In this document: positions 1-8,560 of the stretch, one piece after another
Numbering within the stretch: position 1 is the stretch's first letter
Layout of the letters: every line of letters starts with the position of its first letter
Source: Prevotella sp. UBA2850
Lineage (GTDB): Bacteria > Bacteroidota > Bacteroidia > Bacteroidales > Bacteroidaceae
DNA: 64,000 bases
Assembly (NCBI GenBank): GCA_002350805.1
Contig: DEFO01000008.1
Coordinates: forward strand, 20,780-84,779
Reading direction: 5' to 3'
Notes under the pieces: generated by a model
What the model was told of the DNA's origin: nothing
Seen by the model: the letters and a program-made list of their open reading frames with translations, nothing else
Databases searched by the model: none
Position numbers and translations under genes: made by a program

Positions 1-38
1 AGAATAAGTCTTAACTAAATCAATATTTACAGAGTATC

Positions 39-3000
39 ATGAAAAGAGTCTTGATGATGATGGCAGCAGGTGTATTGTCAATGAGTTTGTCGGCACAACA
101 GAAAAGCATGAAAGCCTACATGGTGGCTGATGCCCATTTGGATACGCAGTGGAACTGGGACGTGCAGGCCACGATTCGTGACCATATCCGCAACACACTT
201 ACTCAGAACTTGTTCCTACTCAAGAAATATCCTCACTATGTGTTTAATTTTGAGGGCGCGGTGAAGTATGCGTGGATGAAAGAATACTACCCGCTGCAAT
301 ACGAGGAGATGAAACGTTATATAGCCAATGGCCGTTGGCATATTGCCGGAAGTAGCTGGGATGCCAATGAAACCATCGTCTGTTCACCTGAGTCATGGCT
401 GCGTAATGTGTTGTTAGGCCAGACGTTCTATCGTAGGGAGTTCGGCACCGAGGGCACAGATGTGTTCCTACCCGACTGCTTCGGTTTTGGTTATGCGCTA
501 CCAACGCTGGCTGCGCATTGCGGATTGATAGGCTTCTCTTCACAGAAACTGGCTTGGCGCACGAAACCCTTCTATGGTGGTAATAAGCGTTATCCATATA
601 CCATCGGCCTGTGGCAGGGTATTGATGGCAGCCGCATCATGATGACTCACGGCTTCGGATACGCAGAGCGTTGGAAAGACGAGGACCTCTCGAAGAGTGA
701 GCAACTGCAGAAGGAGATAAGTGAAAGCCCGCTGAACATGGTCTATCGATATTATGGTACAGGTGACATTGGAGGTTCTCCCACGATACCCTCTGTACGT
801 GCCGTAGAGAAGGGCATCAAAGGTGACGGCCCCATACAGATTGTCAGTGCTACGAGCGATCAGCTCTATCATGATTTCATGCCCTATGAGAATCATCCCG
901 AATTGCCTGTCTTCGACGGTGAATTACCCTTGGATGTGCATGGTAACGGCTGTTACACCTCGCAGGCAGCCATGAAACTATATAATCGGCAGAATGAGCA
1001 TCTGGGGGATGCCGCAGAGCGTACGGCTGTGATGGCCGACTGGCTGGGAACAGCTCCATATCCCTCTGCCCGTCTGACGGACAGTTGGCAGCGCGTCGTC
1101 TGGCATCAGTTCCACGACGACCTGACGGGCACCAGCATACCGCGTGCCTATGAGTTTTCGTGGAACGACGAGTTGCTGGCGCTGAAGACTTTCGCAGATG
1201 TCGTGTCGCACAGCGCGGCGTGTGTGGCCAGCCAGATGGACACGCAGGTGAGTGGTCAGCCCGTTGTCGTCTATCATAACGAGTCGTTTCCGGTGGCTTC
1301 CATCGCCGAGGTGGCGCTCAGCGACTCAAGGGACTATCAGGTGACGGGTCCCGACGGCAAGCGTGTGGCATCGCAGGTGGTGAGGAAGGAAGGACGGAAC
1401 AGGCTGCTCTTCGATGCGAAAGTGCCCTCGACGGGCTTTGCCGTTTACAGTTTGAAGCCTACGGCCACGGCCCGGCCTGTCAGCCCGGAAGTATCTGAAG
1501 GGAAGATAGAGTCGTCGCGCTATGCGCTGACTGTCGACAGTCATGGCGATATCGTATCGCTCGTCGACAAGAAGGCCAACAGACAGTTGGTCGCAGCAGG
1601 AAAGAGTCTGCGGCTGGTTGTCTTCGATGACTGCCGGTCGGAGAACTGGCCTGCCTGGGAGATTCAGAAGGCAACGCTCGACAAGGCTCCGCTGCCGGTT
1701 CACGACGGCGTGGAGATAACGGTCGAGAAAGGCCCCTTGCGACAGACGCTGGTCATCAGGAAAAGATATGGCGACTCTGACATTTTGCAACGCATACATC
1801 TCTACGAGGGCAGTCTGTCGGAGCGTATTGACATAGAGAACGAGGTTGGCTGGCGTTCGCAGAATGCTCTGCTGAAGGCTGAGTTCCCGTTCAGTGTGGA
1901 GAATGGTGAGGCAACCTATGATATAGGCTTGGGCAGTGTGCGCCGGGGAAACAACAAAGATAATCTCTTCGAGGTGTATGCCCATCAGTGGACCGATCTG
2001 ACCGACCGAAAGGGCGACTACGGTGTCACCCTGCTCAACGACTCTCGCTATGGGTGGGATAAGCCCGACGACCACACTTTGCGACTCTCACTGCTTTATT
2101 CGCCTCAGACCGGCCAGCGTTATGCATATCAGGCACGTCAGGATTTCGGGCATCATGTGTTTACCTACAGCATTGTGGGGCACGAGGGTCCGCTTCGCTC
2201 TGTAGAAGCCGTCCGACAGGCAGCGCGGTTGAACAGTCCGCTTAGAACATTCTTCGCCACCAAGCACAAAGGCATGCTTGGCAGAGAATTCTCGTTTGTC
2301 GACACCGACAACCCGCAGGTGATGGTTAAGGCGCTGAAACGGGCTGAGGTCGGCAACGAGTATGTGGTACGTGTCTACGAACTGGGGGGTGAGTCGGTGC
2401 AGAGGGCAAACATACGGTTCGCCGCCGACATTGCCAAGGCAGTGGAGGCCGACGGTACGGAGCGAACCATCGGGGCTGCATCGTTCGAGGGCCGTTCACT
2501 GCAGGTGGAAATCAAGCCTTACAGCGTGAAAACCTTCAAGGTGGTTCTCTCTCCAGTTGCCTCGCATCCGGCAGAGCATCGCTATCAGCCTTTGACCCTT
2601 CCCTTCGACCGCCATTGCTTCAGTTATAATGCATTCCGCAGTGCTGCCGATTTTGAGGGAGGATTCAGCTATGCCGCCGAGTTGCTGCCCGAAGAGGGTA
2701 TCGAGGTCAATGGTGTTCCTTTCCGATTCGGTGAGAAAGATGCTGCCAACGGCCTCTCCTGCCGTGGAAACAAGCTTCAGCTGCCTCATGGAGACCGTCC
2801 TCAACGGCTGCATCTGTTGGTGGCATCCGATAGTGATGACAGGCTGGCGACATTCATCGTTGGAAAGAATCGGCAGTCAGTCAGTGTGCCCAACTATACA
2901 GGATTCGTGGGCCAATGGGGACATGACGGGCAGACCACTGGCTATCTGAAGGATGCGGAAGTGGCCTGGGTGGGCACTCATCGGCATTCGGCAGCTGGCG

Positions 3001-3623
3001 ATGAGCCTTATGAGTTTACTTATATGTTCCGTGTGGCTCTCGACATTCCTAAGGGAGTGAGTGAGGTGCGCCTGCCCGACGACCCGCATGTGGTCATCTT
3101 TGCCGCAACAGTGGGCGATGCTGCGCCTGTCGTTCAGCCGGCAGCACCTTTGTTCAAGACCTCGTTGCTGTCAGCCGACAAGCAGGAGAAGGCTGCTCAG
3201 GCGGAGCGCCATGTGCCCAATCTGTTGAAAGATGCCACCATCATTGATGTGTCGGGCGAAGTCAACGAGCATGAGCGGGCAGCTTTGTTGGTGGATGGCG
3301 ATGAGCAGACCAAATGGTGCGACAGTCAGACGGCGCCCAATTATGTTGTATTCGATTTGGGCAAACCGACGACGGTAAAGCGCTGGAGACTGCTTAGTGC
3401 CGCCTGTGAGCAAGCCAGCTATGTCACGCGTACTTGTTTGCTGCAGGGACGTAATGCCCCCGATGAGGAGTGGCAAACGCTCGATATGTTCGACGGAAAC
3501 CGTAAGAATATCGTCGATAGGAGCTTTGCGCCTACATCTGTCCGCTATGTGCGACTGTACGTGGTGGGCCCGACACAGGATTACTCTCCCGCAGCCCGTA
3601 TCTACGAGTTAGGGCTATATTAA
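39..3623 (+). CDS. Secreted GH38 alpha-mannosidase with C-terminal discoidin domain
   Basis: Probable retaining alpha-mannosidase of glycoside hydrolase family 38, exported to the periplasm or cell surface. The N-terminus (residues 1-20) is a signal peptide ending near SLSAQQ. The catalytic domain follows at once: AHLDTQWNW at 32-40 supplies the zinc-binding His/Asp, PDCFGFGYALP near 144 carries the expected nucleophile Asp, and HQFHDDLTGTS near 356 carries the second zinc His. A beta-sandwich region typical of GH38 follows, and residues about 1060-1194 resemble an F5/8 type C (discoidin) carbohydrate-binding domain ending in ARIYELGLY. At 1194 aa it is long for the family because of this added domain. 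The ATG at 39 is the only start that places the signal peptide correctly. It could act on host or yeast-type mannosides or on plant glycans; the sequence does not settle which. No linked SusC/SusD or regulator is visible. Confidence 0.88.
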   Translation: MKRVLMMMAAGVLSMSLSAQQKSMKAYMVADAHLDTQWNWDVQATIRDHIRNTLTQNLFLLKKYPHYVFNFEGAVKYAWMKEYYPLQYEEMKRYIANGRWHIAGSSWDANETIVCSPESWLRNVLLGQTFYRREFGTEGTDVFLPDCFGFGYALPTLAAHCGLIGFSSQKLAWRTKPFYGGNKRYPYTIGLWQGIDGSRIMMTHGFGYAERWKDEDLSKSEQLQKEISESPLNMVYRYYGTGDIGGSPTIPSVRAVEKGIKGDGPIQIVSATSDQLYHDFMPYENHPELPVFDGELPLDVHGNGCYTSQAAMKLYNRQNEHLGDAAERTAVMADWLGTAPYPSARLTDSWQRVVWHQFHDDLTGTSIPRAYEFSWNDELLALKTFADVVSHSAACVASQMDTQVSGQPVVVYHNESFPVASIAEVALSDSRDYQVTGPDGKRVASQVVRKEGRNRLLFDAKVPSTGFAVYSLKPTATARPVSPEVSEGKIESSRYALTVDSHGDIVSLVDKKANRQLVAAGKSLRLVVFDDCRSENWPAWEIQKATLDKAPLPVHDGVEITVEKGPLRQTLVIRKRYGDSDILQRIHLYEGSLSERIDIENEVGWRSQNALLKAEFPFSVENGEATYDIGLGSVRRGNNKDNLFEVYAHQWTDLTDRKGDYGVTLLNDSRYGWDKPDDHTLRLSLLYSPQTGQRYAYQARQDFGHHVFTYSIVGHEGPLRSVEAVRQAARLNSPLRTFFATKHKGMLGREFSFVDTDNPQVMVKALKRAEVGNEYVVRVYELGGESVQRANIRFAADIAKAVEADGTERTIGAASFEGRSLQVEIKPYSVKTFKVVLSPVASHPAEHRYQPLTLPFDRHCFSYNAFRSAADFEGGFSYAAELLPEEGIEVNGVPFRFGEKDAANGLSCRGNKLQLPHGDRPQRLHLLVASDSDDRLATFIVGKNRQSVSVPNYTGFVGQWGHDGQTTGYLKDAEVAWVGTHRHSAAGDEPYEFTYMFRVALDIPKGVSEVRLPDDPHVVIFAATVGDAAPVVQPAAPLFKTSLLSADKQEKAAQAERHVPNLLKDATIIDVSGEVNEHERAALLVDGDEQTKWCDSQTAPNYVVFDLGKPTTVKRWRLLSAACEQASYVTRTCLLQGRNAPDEEWQTLDMFDGNRKNIVDRSFAPTSVRYVRLYVVGPTQDYSPAARIYELGLY

Positions 3624-3786
3624 GTTCCAAAAACACATGAAGCTTTGGCTTTAAGCAGTGGGAGAGAATAACTCCTGTTGATAGAGAAAGTCGGGATGAG
3701 GGAATGAAGCCGGGCAGTCGGTCAGTGATGATAAGGTAATCCGTACATCTGAGTCACTTGCAGGACATTTTTTTACGTACACTGTT

Positions 3787-3816
3787 TTGGCAGTTAGAAA
3801 AAATCATGTATTTTTG
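3787..3816 (+). promoter_or_regulatory. Bacteroidetes promoter of the ABC exporter operon
   Basis: TTG at 3787-3789, 19 bases, then TATTTTTG at 3809-3816, which fits the Bacteroidetes sigma-ABfr consensus (TTG / TAnnTTTG). Transcription should start around 3820-3823, only a few bases before the ATG at 3826, so the mRNA is nearly leaderless. This also argues against the earlier in-frame start at 3787, which lies in the promoter itself. Confidence 0.7.
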
Positions 3817-3825
3817 CAAGTGAAT

Positions 3826-5772
3826 ATGATTAAAACTTTATACCAACAAATAGGGAAGTACAAGACGGCCTCGCTGCTCACTCCTTTGCTCACCGGCGGA
3901 GAGGTGGTGATGGATGTGCTTATACCCTATGTCACGGCCTCGCTGATAGACAAAGGAATATCGGCGGGCAACATACAGAATGTCTATCTCTATGGTGCCA
4001 TCATGCTGGGCATGGCCTTGCTGAGTCTGGCCTTTGGCATCGGGGCGGGGCGCGCGGCGTCGTATGCCTCGAGTGGCTTTGCCAGCAATCTGCGCAAGGC
4101 GATGTACCGTAACATACAGAAATTCTCGTTTTCCGACATCGACAAGTTCTCTGCCGCAGGCCTTGTGACGCGCATGACCACCGACGTGAGTAATCTGCAG
4201 AATGCCTATCAGCAGATACTGCGTGTCACGGTTCGTGCACCGTTCCGTCTGGTGCTCTCTATTGTGATGTGCCTGGTGATCGATGCGAGACTGAGTGTCA
4301 TCTTCATCGTGGCCATGATCATCCTTTCGTTCTCCATTGGCTATATCATCTCACATGTGTCGAAGCTCTTCACCAAAGTCTATGAGCAGTACGACCAACT
4401 GAACCAGAGCGTGCAGGAGAATGTGTCGGCCATCAGGGTGGTAAAGGCCTTTGTGCGTGAGGATTACGAGAACGAGAAGTTTGCTCGTGCCGCCGAGGGA
4501 CTCTATCGTTTGTTTGTCAAGGCTGAGACTCTCATGGCATGGAACCATCCTATTATGAATATGGTGGTCTATGGCTGTATGATTGCCCTGTCGTGGTTCG
4601 GTGCCCACTTCATCGTAGGTGGAACGTTGACCACCGGTGAGCTCACATCCCTGTTCACATATGTGATGTCTATTCTCATGTCGCTGATGATGCTCAGCAT
4701 GATTTTTGTGATGCTCACTCAGAGTGCGGCCAGTGGAAAGCGTGTGGTAGAAATCATCAACGAGGAGTCGGACATCCAGAATCCAGCTCATCCCCTTATG
4801 CAAGTGCCCGACGGCAGTATCACCTTCGAGCATGTCAGGTTTGACTATAGGGATAATCCAGTTGAGAACGAAGAGCATCTAGTTGAGAACGGAGAACTGA
4901 GAACGGAGAGGTATGATATGCCTCAGAGTTCGAACAATTCTTCTCAAAAAGAAAAAGCAAATCATACCTCTCAACTCTCACCTCTCAGTTCTCAGCTAGA
5001 GAAAACCTCTCACCTCTCACCTCTCACCTCTCAGCTAAAGAAGCATCGCCGTTCGGCACTCTACGAGATTACTTTTGATGTGCGTTCTGGCGAGACAATA
5101 GGTGTTATTGGCGGTACCGGTAGCGGCAAGTCGACGTTGGTCAATCTCATCAGTCGCCTTTACGACGTGTCGAAAGGTGTGGTGAAGGTGGGTGGCCATG
5201 ATGTGCGTGAGTACGATCTGGCGACGTTGCGCAATGCCGTATCGGTGGTGTTGCAGAAGAACGTGCTCTTCAGTGGTACCATTCTCGACAATTTGCGTTG
5301 GGGAAAGAACGACGCTACCCTTGAAGAGTGCAGGCAGGCATGCCACTGGGCACAAGCCGACGAGTTCATCGACCAAATGCCCGATGGCTACAACACACGG
5401 ATAGAGCAGGGTGGAACAAATGTTTCCGGCGGACAGAAACAGCGTCTGTGCATTGCCCGTGCACTGTTGAAACGCCCCCATATACTGGTGCTCGACGACT
5501 CGACCAGTGCTTGCGATACGGCCACCGATGCCAAGATTCGCAAGGCTTTCCGCGACGAATTACCTGAGATGACGAAGGTCATTATTGCTCAGCGCATTGC
5601 GAGTGTGAAGGATTGCGATCGCATCTTGGTGCTCGACAATGGCATGATGACCGGATTCGACACTCATGAGAACCTGCTGAAGACCAACCAGCTCTATCAG
5701 GAGATTTATCATATTCAGACCGAGGCCGGAGGCGACTTCGATAAACCCGACGAGAAAGGAGGTGCCGCATGA
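3826..5772 (+). CDS. ABC exporter half-transporter with degenerate ATP site (subunit A)
   Basis: First half (648 aa) of a probable heterodimeric type IV ABC exporter (MsbA/BmrCD-like): a six-helix transmembrane domain in the first ~320 residues, then a nucleotide-binding domain. Walker A GGTGSGKS lies near residue 430 and the signature is VSGGQ. Walker B reads ILVLDDSTS with Asp where the catalytic Glu is expected, and the switch His is replaced (IIAQRIAS instead of IIAHRLST). These substitutions mark a degenerate ATP site. Residues about 345-405 are a low-complexity insertion between the first beta strand of the ATPase and the conserved GETIGVIGG segment; it is built from intergenic-type repeats (see findings). 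The start at 3826 was chosen because the upstream in-frame start overlaps the promoter. It overlaps the next gene by four bases (ATGA). The substrate (drug, lipid or peptide) is unknown. Confidence 0.9.
   Translation: MIKTLYQQIGKYKTASLLTPLLTGGEVVMDVLIPYVTASLIDKGISAGNIQNVYLYGAIMLGMALLSLAFGIGAGRAASYASSGFASNLRKAMYRNIQKFSFSDIDKFSAAGLVTRMTTDVSNLQNAYQQILRVTVRAPFRLVLSIVMCLVIDARLSVIFIVAMIILSFSIGYIISHVSKLFTKVYEQYDQLNQSVQENVSAIRVVKAFVREDYENEKFARAAEGLYRLFVKAETLMAWNHPIMNMVVYGCMIALSWFGAHFIVGGTLTTGELTSLFTYVMSILMSLMMLSMIFVMLTQSAASGKRVVEIINEESDIQNPAHPLMQVPDGSITFEHVRFDYRDNPVENEEHLVENGELRTERYDMPQSSNNSSQKEKANHTSQLSPLSSQLEKTSHLSPLTSQLKKHRRSALYEITFDVRSGETIGVIGGTGSGKSTLVNLISRLYDVSKGVVKVGGHDVREYDLATLRNAVSVVLQKNVLFSGTILDNLRWGKNDATLEECRQACHWAQADEFIDQMPDGYNTRIEQGGTNVSGGQKQRLCIARALLKRPHILVLDDSTSACDTATDAKIRKAFRDELPEMTKVIIAQRIASVKDCDRILVLDNGMMTGFDTHENLLKTNQLYQEIYHIQTEAGGDFDKPDEKGGAA
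4906..4972. repeat. Inverted repeat inside the ABC exporter gene
   Basis: GAGAGGTATGAT at 4906-4917 is matched by its exact reverse complement ATCATACCTCTC at 4961-4972. The arms are embedded in a run of short related direct repeats (gagaactgagaac, ctctcacctctcac) that spans about 4858-5040 and is translated in frame. Such repeats normally occupy intergenic DNA. Confidence 0.8.
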
Positions 5773-7679
5773 GACAGCCTAACTTCCATCAGCGCGGACC
5801 GGGCGGACATGCTCAGGCTGGCTTCCAGAAAGTAGACAAGCAGAAACGCCAGATATTATGGCGGCTCACGCAATATGTGCTGAAGAACTATAAGTTCTCT
5901 TGTCTGGCCGTCATGGCCTGCATCGCCATCTCTAGCGTCACCACGCTGGCTTCCACCCTGTTCACACGTACCTTGATAGACGATTATATCGTGCCGCTGA
6001 CACAGGTCGACAATCCTGAATATGCCTCTTTGGCACAGGCTTTGTTCAAACTGGGTATCATTTTGCTGTTTGGCGTCATCTGCTCGTACACCTACAACCG
6101 CCTGATGATTAATGTCAGCCAGGGCACCCTGTTGCGCCTGCGCAAGAGTCTCTTCGAGCACATGGAGAAACTCCCCATCAGCTACTTCGACTCCCGTTCG
6201 CATGGCGACGTGATGTCGACCTACACCAACGATGTCGACACGTTGCGCCAGATGATAGGCTCCAGTCTGCCGCAGGTGTTCAACAGCATCATCTCGCTCG
6301 TGGTTACCTTTGCCTCGATGGTCGTACTGAGCATCCCTCTCACCTTGGTCAGCATCGTCATGGCCGTCGTCATGATGTTCACTACCACGAAACTGGGTAA
6401 GCGTTCAAGGGCCTTCTTCAAGACACAGCAACTGAAACTGGCCGAGGTGAATGGGTTTGTCGAGGAGATGATGACCGGACAGAAAGTGGTGAAGGTGTTC
6501 TGCCATGAGGAGAAAGCCATCGAACAGTTCGAACTCATCAACGAAGAGTTGCGCAGCAGCAACTATAATGCCAATAAGATAGCCAACATCGTGATGCCCG
6601 TAAACGGTAATCTGGGCAACCTTGGCTATGTGCTCATCGCCGTGGTCGGTGCCACCGTCGCCCTCTCTGCCGCTAGTGACTCTTCACTCGTTTCCCACCT
6701 CTCTTTGGGTACCATCGTGGCCTTCCTGACGCTGAACAAGAGTTTCACGCAACCCATCTCGCACATCAGCCAGCAAATCAACAGCGTGCTGAACGCCTCG
6801 GTAGGTGCCGAGCGTGTGTTCAACCTCATGGATGCAGAACCTGAGACCGACGAAGGACACTGGGTGATGGACAATGGCAGTTGGGTCAAACCCGAAAAGA
6901 ACGCATCCTCTTCAACTCCCAATTCACCCTCTTCAACTCCCATCCGTGGTGATGTAGACTTTAAGGGTGTTGATTTCAGCTATGTGCCTGAGAAACAGGT
7001 GCTCTTCGATATCGACATCAATACCAATCCAGGTCAGAAGATTGCCTTCGTGGGAGGTACAGGAGCCGGAAAAACCACCGTCATCAACCTCATCAACCGC
7101 TTCTACGACGTGCAGAAAGGGCGTATCCTGTTCGATGGTATCCCCATCAATGATATCCGCAAGTCCGACTTGCGCCGCAGCCTCGGCATGGTGTTGCAGG
7201 AGACCCATCTCTTCACAGGTACTGTGCTCGACAATATCCGTTACGGCCGACTCGACGCCACCGATGAGGAATGCCGTGAGGCCGCCCGTCTTGTGGGAGC
7301 CGACGATTTCATCCGCCGTTTGGCCAATGGCTATCAGACCATGCTCAGCGGCGACGGCGGCAATCTGAGTCAGGGAGAACGGCAGTTGCTGGCTATTGCC
7401 CGTGCTGCTATTGCCAACCCGCCTGTGCTCATCCTCGATGAAGCTACCTCGAGCATCGATACTCGCACCGAGACTCTTGTCCAGCGGGGCATGGATTCAC
7501 TGATGAAGGGCCGCACTACCTTTGTCATTGCCCATCGGCTGTCGACGGTGCGCAACTCCGACATCATCAACGTGATGGATCATGGGCGCATCATAGAGCA
7601 AGGCAACCACGAACAGCTCTTGGCGCTGAAAGGCAAGTATTATCAACTGTATACCGGCGATGATACCATGCTGAAATAG
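5769..7679 (+). CDS. ABC exporter half-transporter with canonical ATP site (subunit B)
   Basis: Second half (636 aa) of the heterodimeric exporter, translationally coupled to the first by an ATGA overlap. It has an N-terminal six-helix membrane domain (helices between about 40 and 330) and a C-terminal ATPase. Walker A is GGTGAGKT near residue 426, the signature reads LSQGE (slightly off LSGGQ), Walker B VLILDEATS keeps the catalytic Glu, and the switch motif VIAHRLSTV keeps its His. One consensus and one degenerate ATP site is the pattern of BmrCD/TM287-288-type heterodimers. A Ser/Pro/Asn-rich linker encoded by a duplicated 15-base sequence (6907-6921 and 6928-6942) joins the two domains. 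The substrate cannot be read from sequence. A strong hairpin follows at 7732-7771. Confidence 0.9.
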   Translation: MRQPNFHQRGPGGHAQAGFQKVDKQKRQILWRLTQYVLKNYKFSCLAVMACIAISSVTTLASTLFTRTLIDDYIVPLTQVDNPEYASLAQALFKLGIILLFGVICSYTYNRLMINVSQGTLLRLRKSLFEHMEKLPISYFDSRSHGDVMSTYTNDVDTLRQMIGSSLPQVFNSIISLVVTFASMVVLSIPLTLVSIVMAVVMMFTTTKLGKRSRAFFKTQQLKLAEVNGFVEEMMTGQKVVKVFCHEEKAIEQFELINEELRSSNYNANKIANIVMPVNGNLGNLGYVLIAVVGATVALSAASDSSLVSHLSLGTIVAFLTLNKSFTQPISHISQQINSVLNASVGAERVFNLMDAEPETDEGHWVMDNGSWVKPEKNASSSTPNSPSSTPIRGDVDFKGVDFSYVPEKQVLFDIDINTNPGQKIAFVGGTGAGKTTVINLINRFYDVQKGRILFDGIPINDIRKSDLRRSLGMVLQETHLFTGTVLDNIRYGRLDATDEECREAARLVGADDFIRRLANGYQTMLSGDGGNLSQGERQLLAIARAAIANPPVLILDEATSSIDTRTETLVQRGMDSLMKGRTTFVIAHRLSTVRNSDIINVMDHGRIIEQGNHEQLLALKGKYYQLYTGDDTMLK

Positions 7680-7731
7680 ACATTCGCTTTTTGGAATGTA
7701 GATACTCTAGCCTTTGGGCAAAATATAGCAG

Positions 7732-7771
7732 AGTGGGGATTTTCCTGAATTGTTTAGGGAAAATCCCCACT
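7732..7771 (+). terminator. Hairpin terminator after the ABC exporter operon
   Basis: Perfect 14-bp inverted repeat: AGTGGGGATTTTCC at 7732-7745 and its complement at 7758-7771, with a 12-base loop. It lies 52 bases past the second exporter gene. There is no strong T-run, so termination is inferred from the stem and its position. Confidence 0.6.
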
Positions 7772-7789
7772 CACTTTAGGAATAATCCC

Positions 7790-7820
7790 TTGTGTAGCAT
7801 ACATAAAAGCATTACTTTTG
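7790..7820 (+). promoter_or_regulatory. Promoter of the small secreted protein gene
   Basis: TTG at 7790-7792, 20 bases, then TACTTTTG at 7813-7820; this matches the Bacteroidetes consensus. Transcription should start near 7825, giving a leader of about 40 bases to the ATG at 7866. Confidence 0.65.
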
Positions 7821-7865
7821 CCATTGAAAACAAAACTAATGTTCAACCATATAACAATGACGATT

Positions 7866-8228
7866 ATGAAAAAGATGATGTTAACAATGGCAATGCTGAT
7901 GACGATAGCCATCTCTGCCAGCGCAATGACATACCGTGAGGCTCGCAATTATGCCCGTGTGATGACCGATAGAATGGCTGTGGAGCTCCGTCTCACAGAC
8001 CGTCAGTATCGTGAGGTTTATAACATTAACTACCGGTATGTGGAAAGTCCCGTGATGAAAGACCGTGCCTTGAGACAAGTGCTCTCCGTGCGCCAGTACG
8101 ACAAATATATGATGCTCTATCGTGCACCAATGGCCTCCAGGCATCGTACTGTGGTGGTGAGGGGTAACAAGCACGTTCATCATGCACCTGCTGCCGCTCA
8201 TCGTGCAAGAGTCTACACCCGTTGGTGA
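7866..8228 (+). CDS. Small secreted protein of unknown function
   Basis: A 120-aa protein with an N-terminal signal peptide (MKKMMLTMAMLMTIAISASA, cut near residue 20). The mature part is basic and rich in Tyr, Arg and His: it contains a helix-like stretch with VELRLTDRQYREVYNINYRY, reminiscent of the DRQ..KVY..N pattern in small Bacteroidetes periplasmic proteins of the Spy/CpxP style, and a His/Arg-rich tail (HHAPAAAHRARVYTRW). The start at 7866 was chosen because it begins the signal peptide; earlier in-frame ATGs overlap the promoter. It has its own promoter (7790-7820) and terminator (8313-8333), so it is monocistronic. I do not recognise the family with certainty and assign no function. 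Confidence 0.7.
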   Translation: MKKMMLTMAMLMTIAISASAMTYREARNYARVMTDRMAVELRLTDRQYREVYNINYRYVESPVMKDRALRQVLSVRQYDKYMMLYRAPMASRHRTVVVRGNKHVHHAPAAAHRARVYTRW

Positions 8229-8312
8229 GTAGCGAGCCGGCTGACGACTGTTCCATAATTCTGATTATATACCTTCGCGCAAGTGAAGTCCTTGATTGTC
8301 AAAGTCTAACAG

Positions 8313-8340
8313 GCGGGGCACGGGTTGCCCCGCTTTTTCT
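8313..8340 (+). terminator. Rho-independent terminator of the small secreted protein gene
   Basis: GCGGGGCA (8313-8320), loop CGGGT, TGCCCCGC (8326-8333), then TTTTTCT. An eight-pair GC-rich stem with a T-run is a classic intrinsic terminator, 84 bases past the stop codon. Confidence 0.9.
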
Positions 8341-8395
8341 ATGGCCACTTAAGTTGAGTGAGAATTGACAGATAGCTCTTCCGTAAATCCAAAGG

Positions 8396-8440
8396 GCTCC
8401 TTTAGCTGACTAGAGGGCATGATTACGCCCGTAAAGGAGC
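8396..8440. repeat. Structured intergenic inverted repeat
   Basis: GCTCCTTTA at 8396-8404 pairs with TAAAGGAGC at 8432-8440, and inside it GGGC (8415-8418) pairs with GCCC (8427-8430). The phrase CTTTAGCTGA occurs at 8400 and again near 8442. It lies between two terminators in the 332-base gap 8229-8560, which holds no recognisable gene. The role is unknown. Confidence 0.5.
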
Positions 8441-8492
8441 ACTTTAGCTGATGCAAAGGGCATCTTTGAAAATGCGAATGTAATGACACGAA

Positions 8493-8525
8493 AAAGAGAC
8501 GAAAGGCAAGTGCCTCCGTCTCTTT
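8493..8525 (-). terminator. Terminator of the L-serine dehydratase gene
   Basis: AAAGAGACG (8493-8501) pairs with CGTCTCTTT (8517-8525), and GGC/GCC pairs within the loop. Read on the minus strand it lies 36 bases past the stop of the dehydratase gene and ends in a T-rich run; the symmetric flanks could also make it work on the plus strand. Confidence 0.75.
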
Positions 8526-8560
8526 ATCTTATTCATTTATGATCTCTTGTTGATGTTAGC

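Noticed and set aside
7691..7939. An 82-codon open frame after the ABC exporter
   Set aside because: It runs through the terminator hairpin and the next gene's promoter and signal peptide in another frame.
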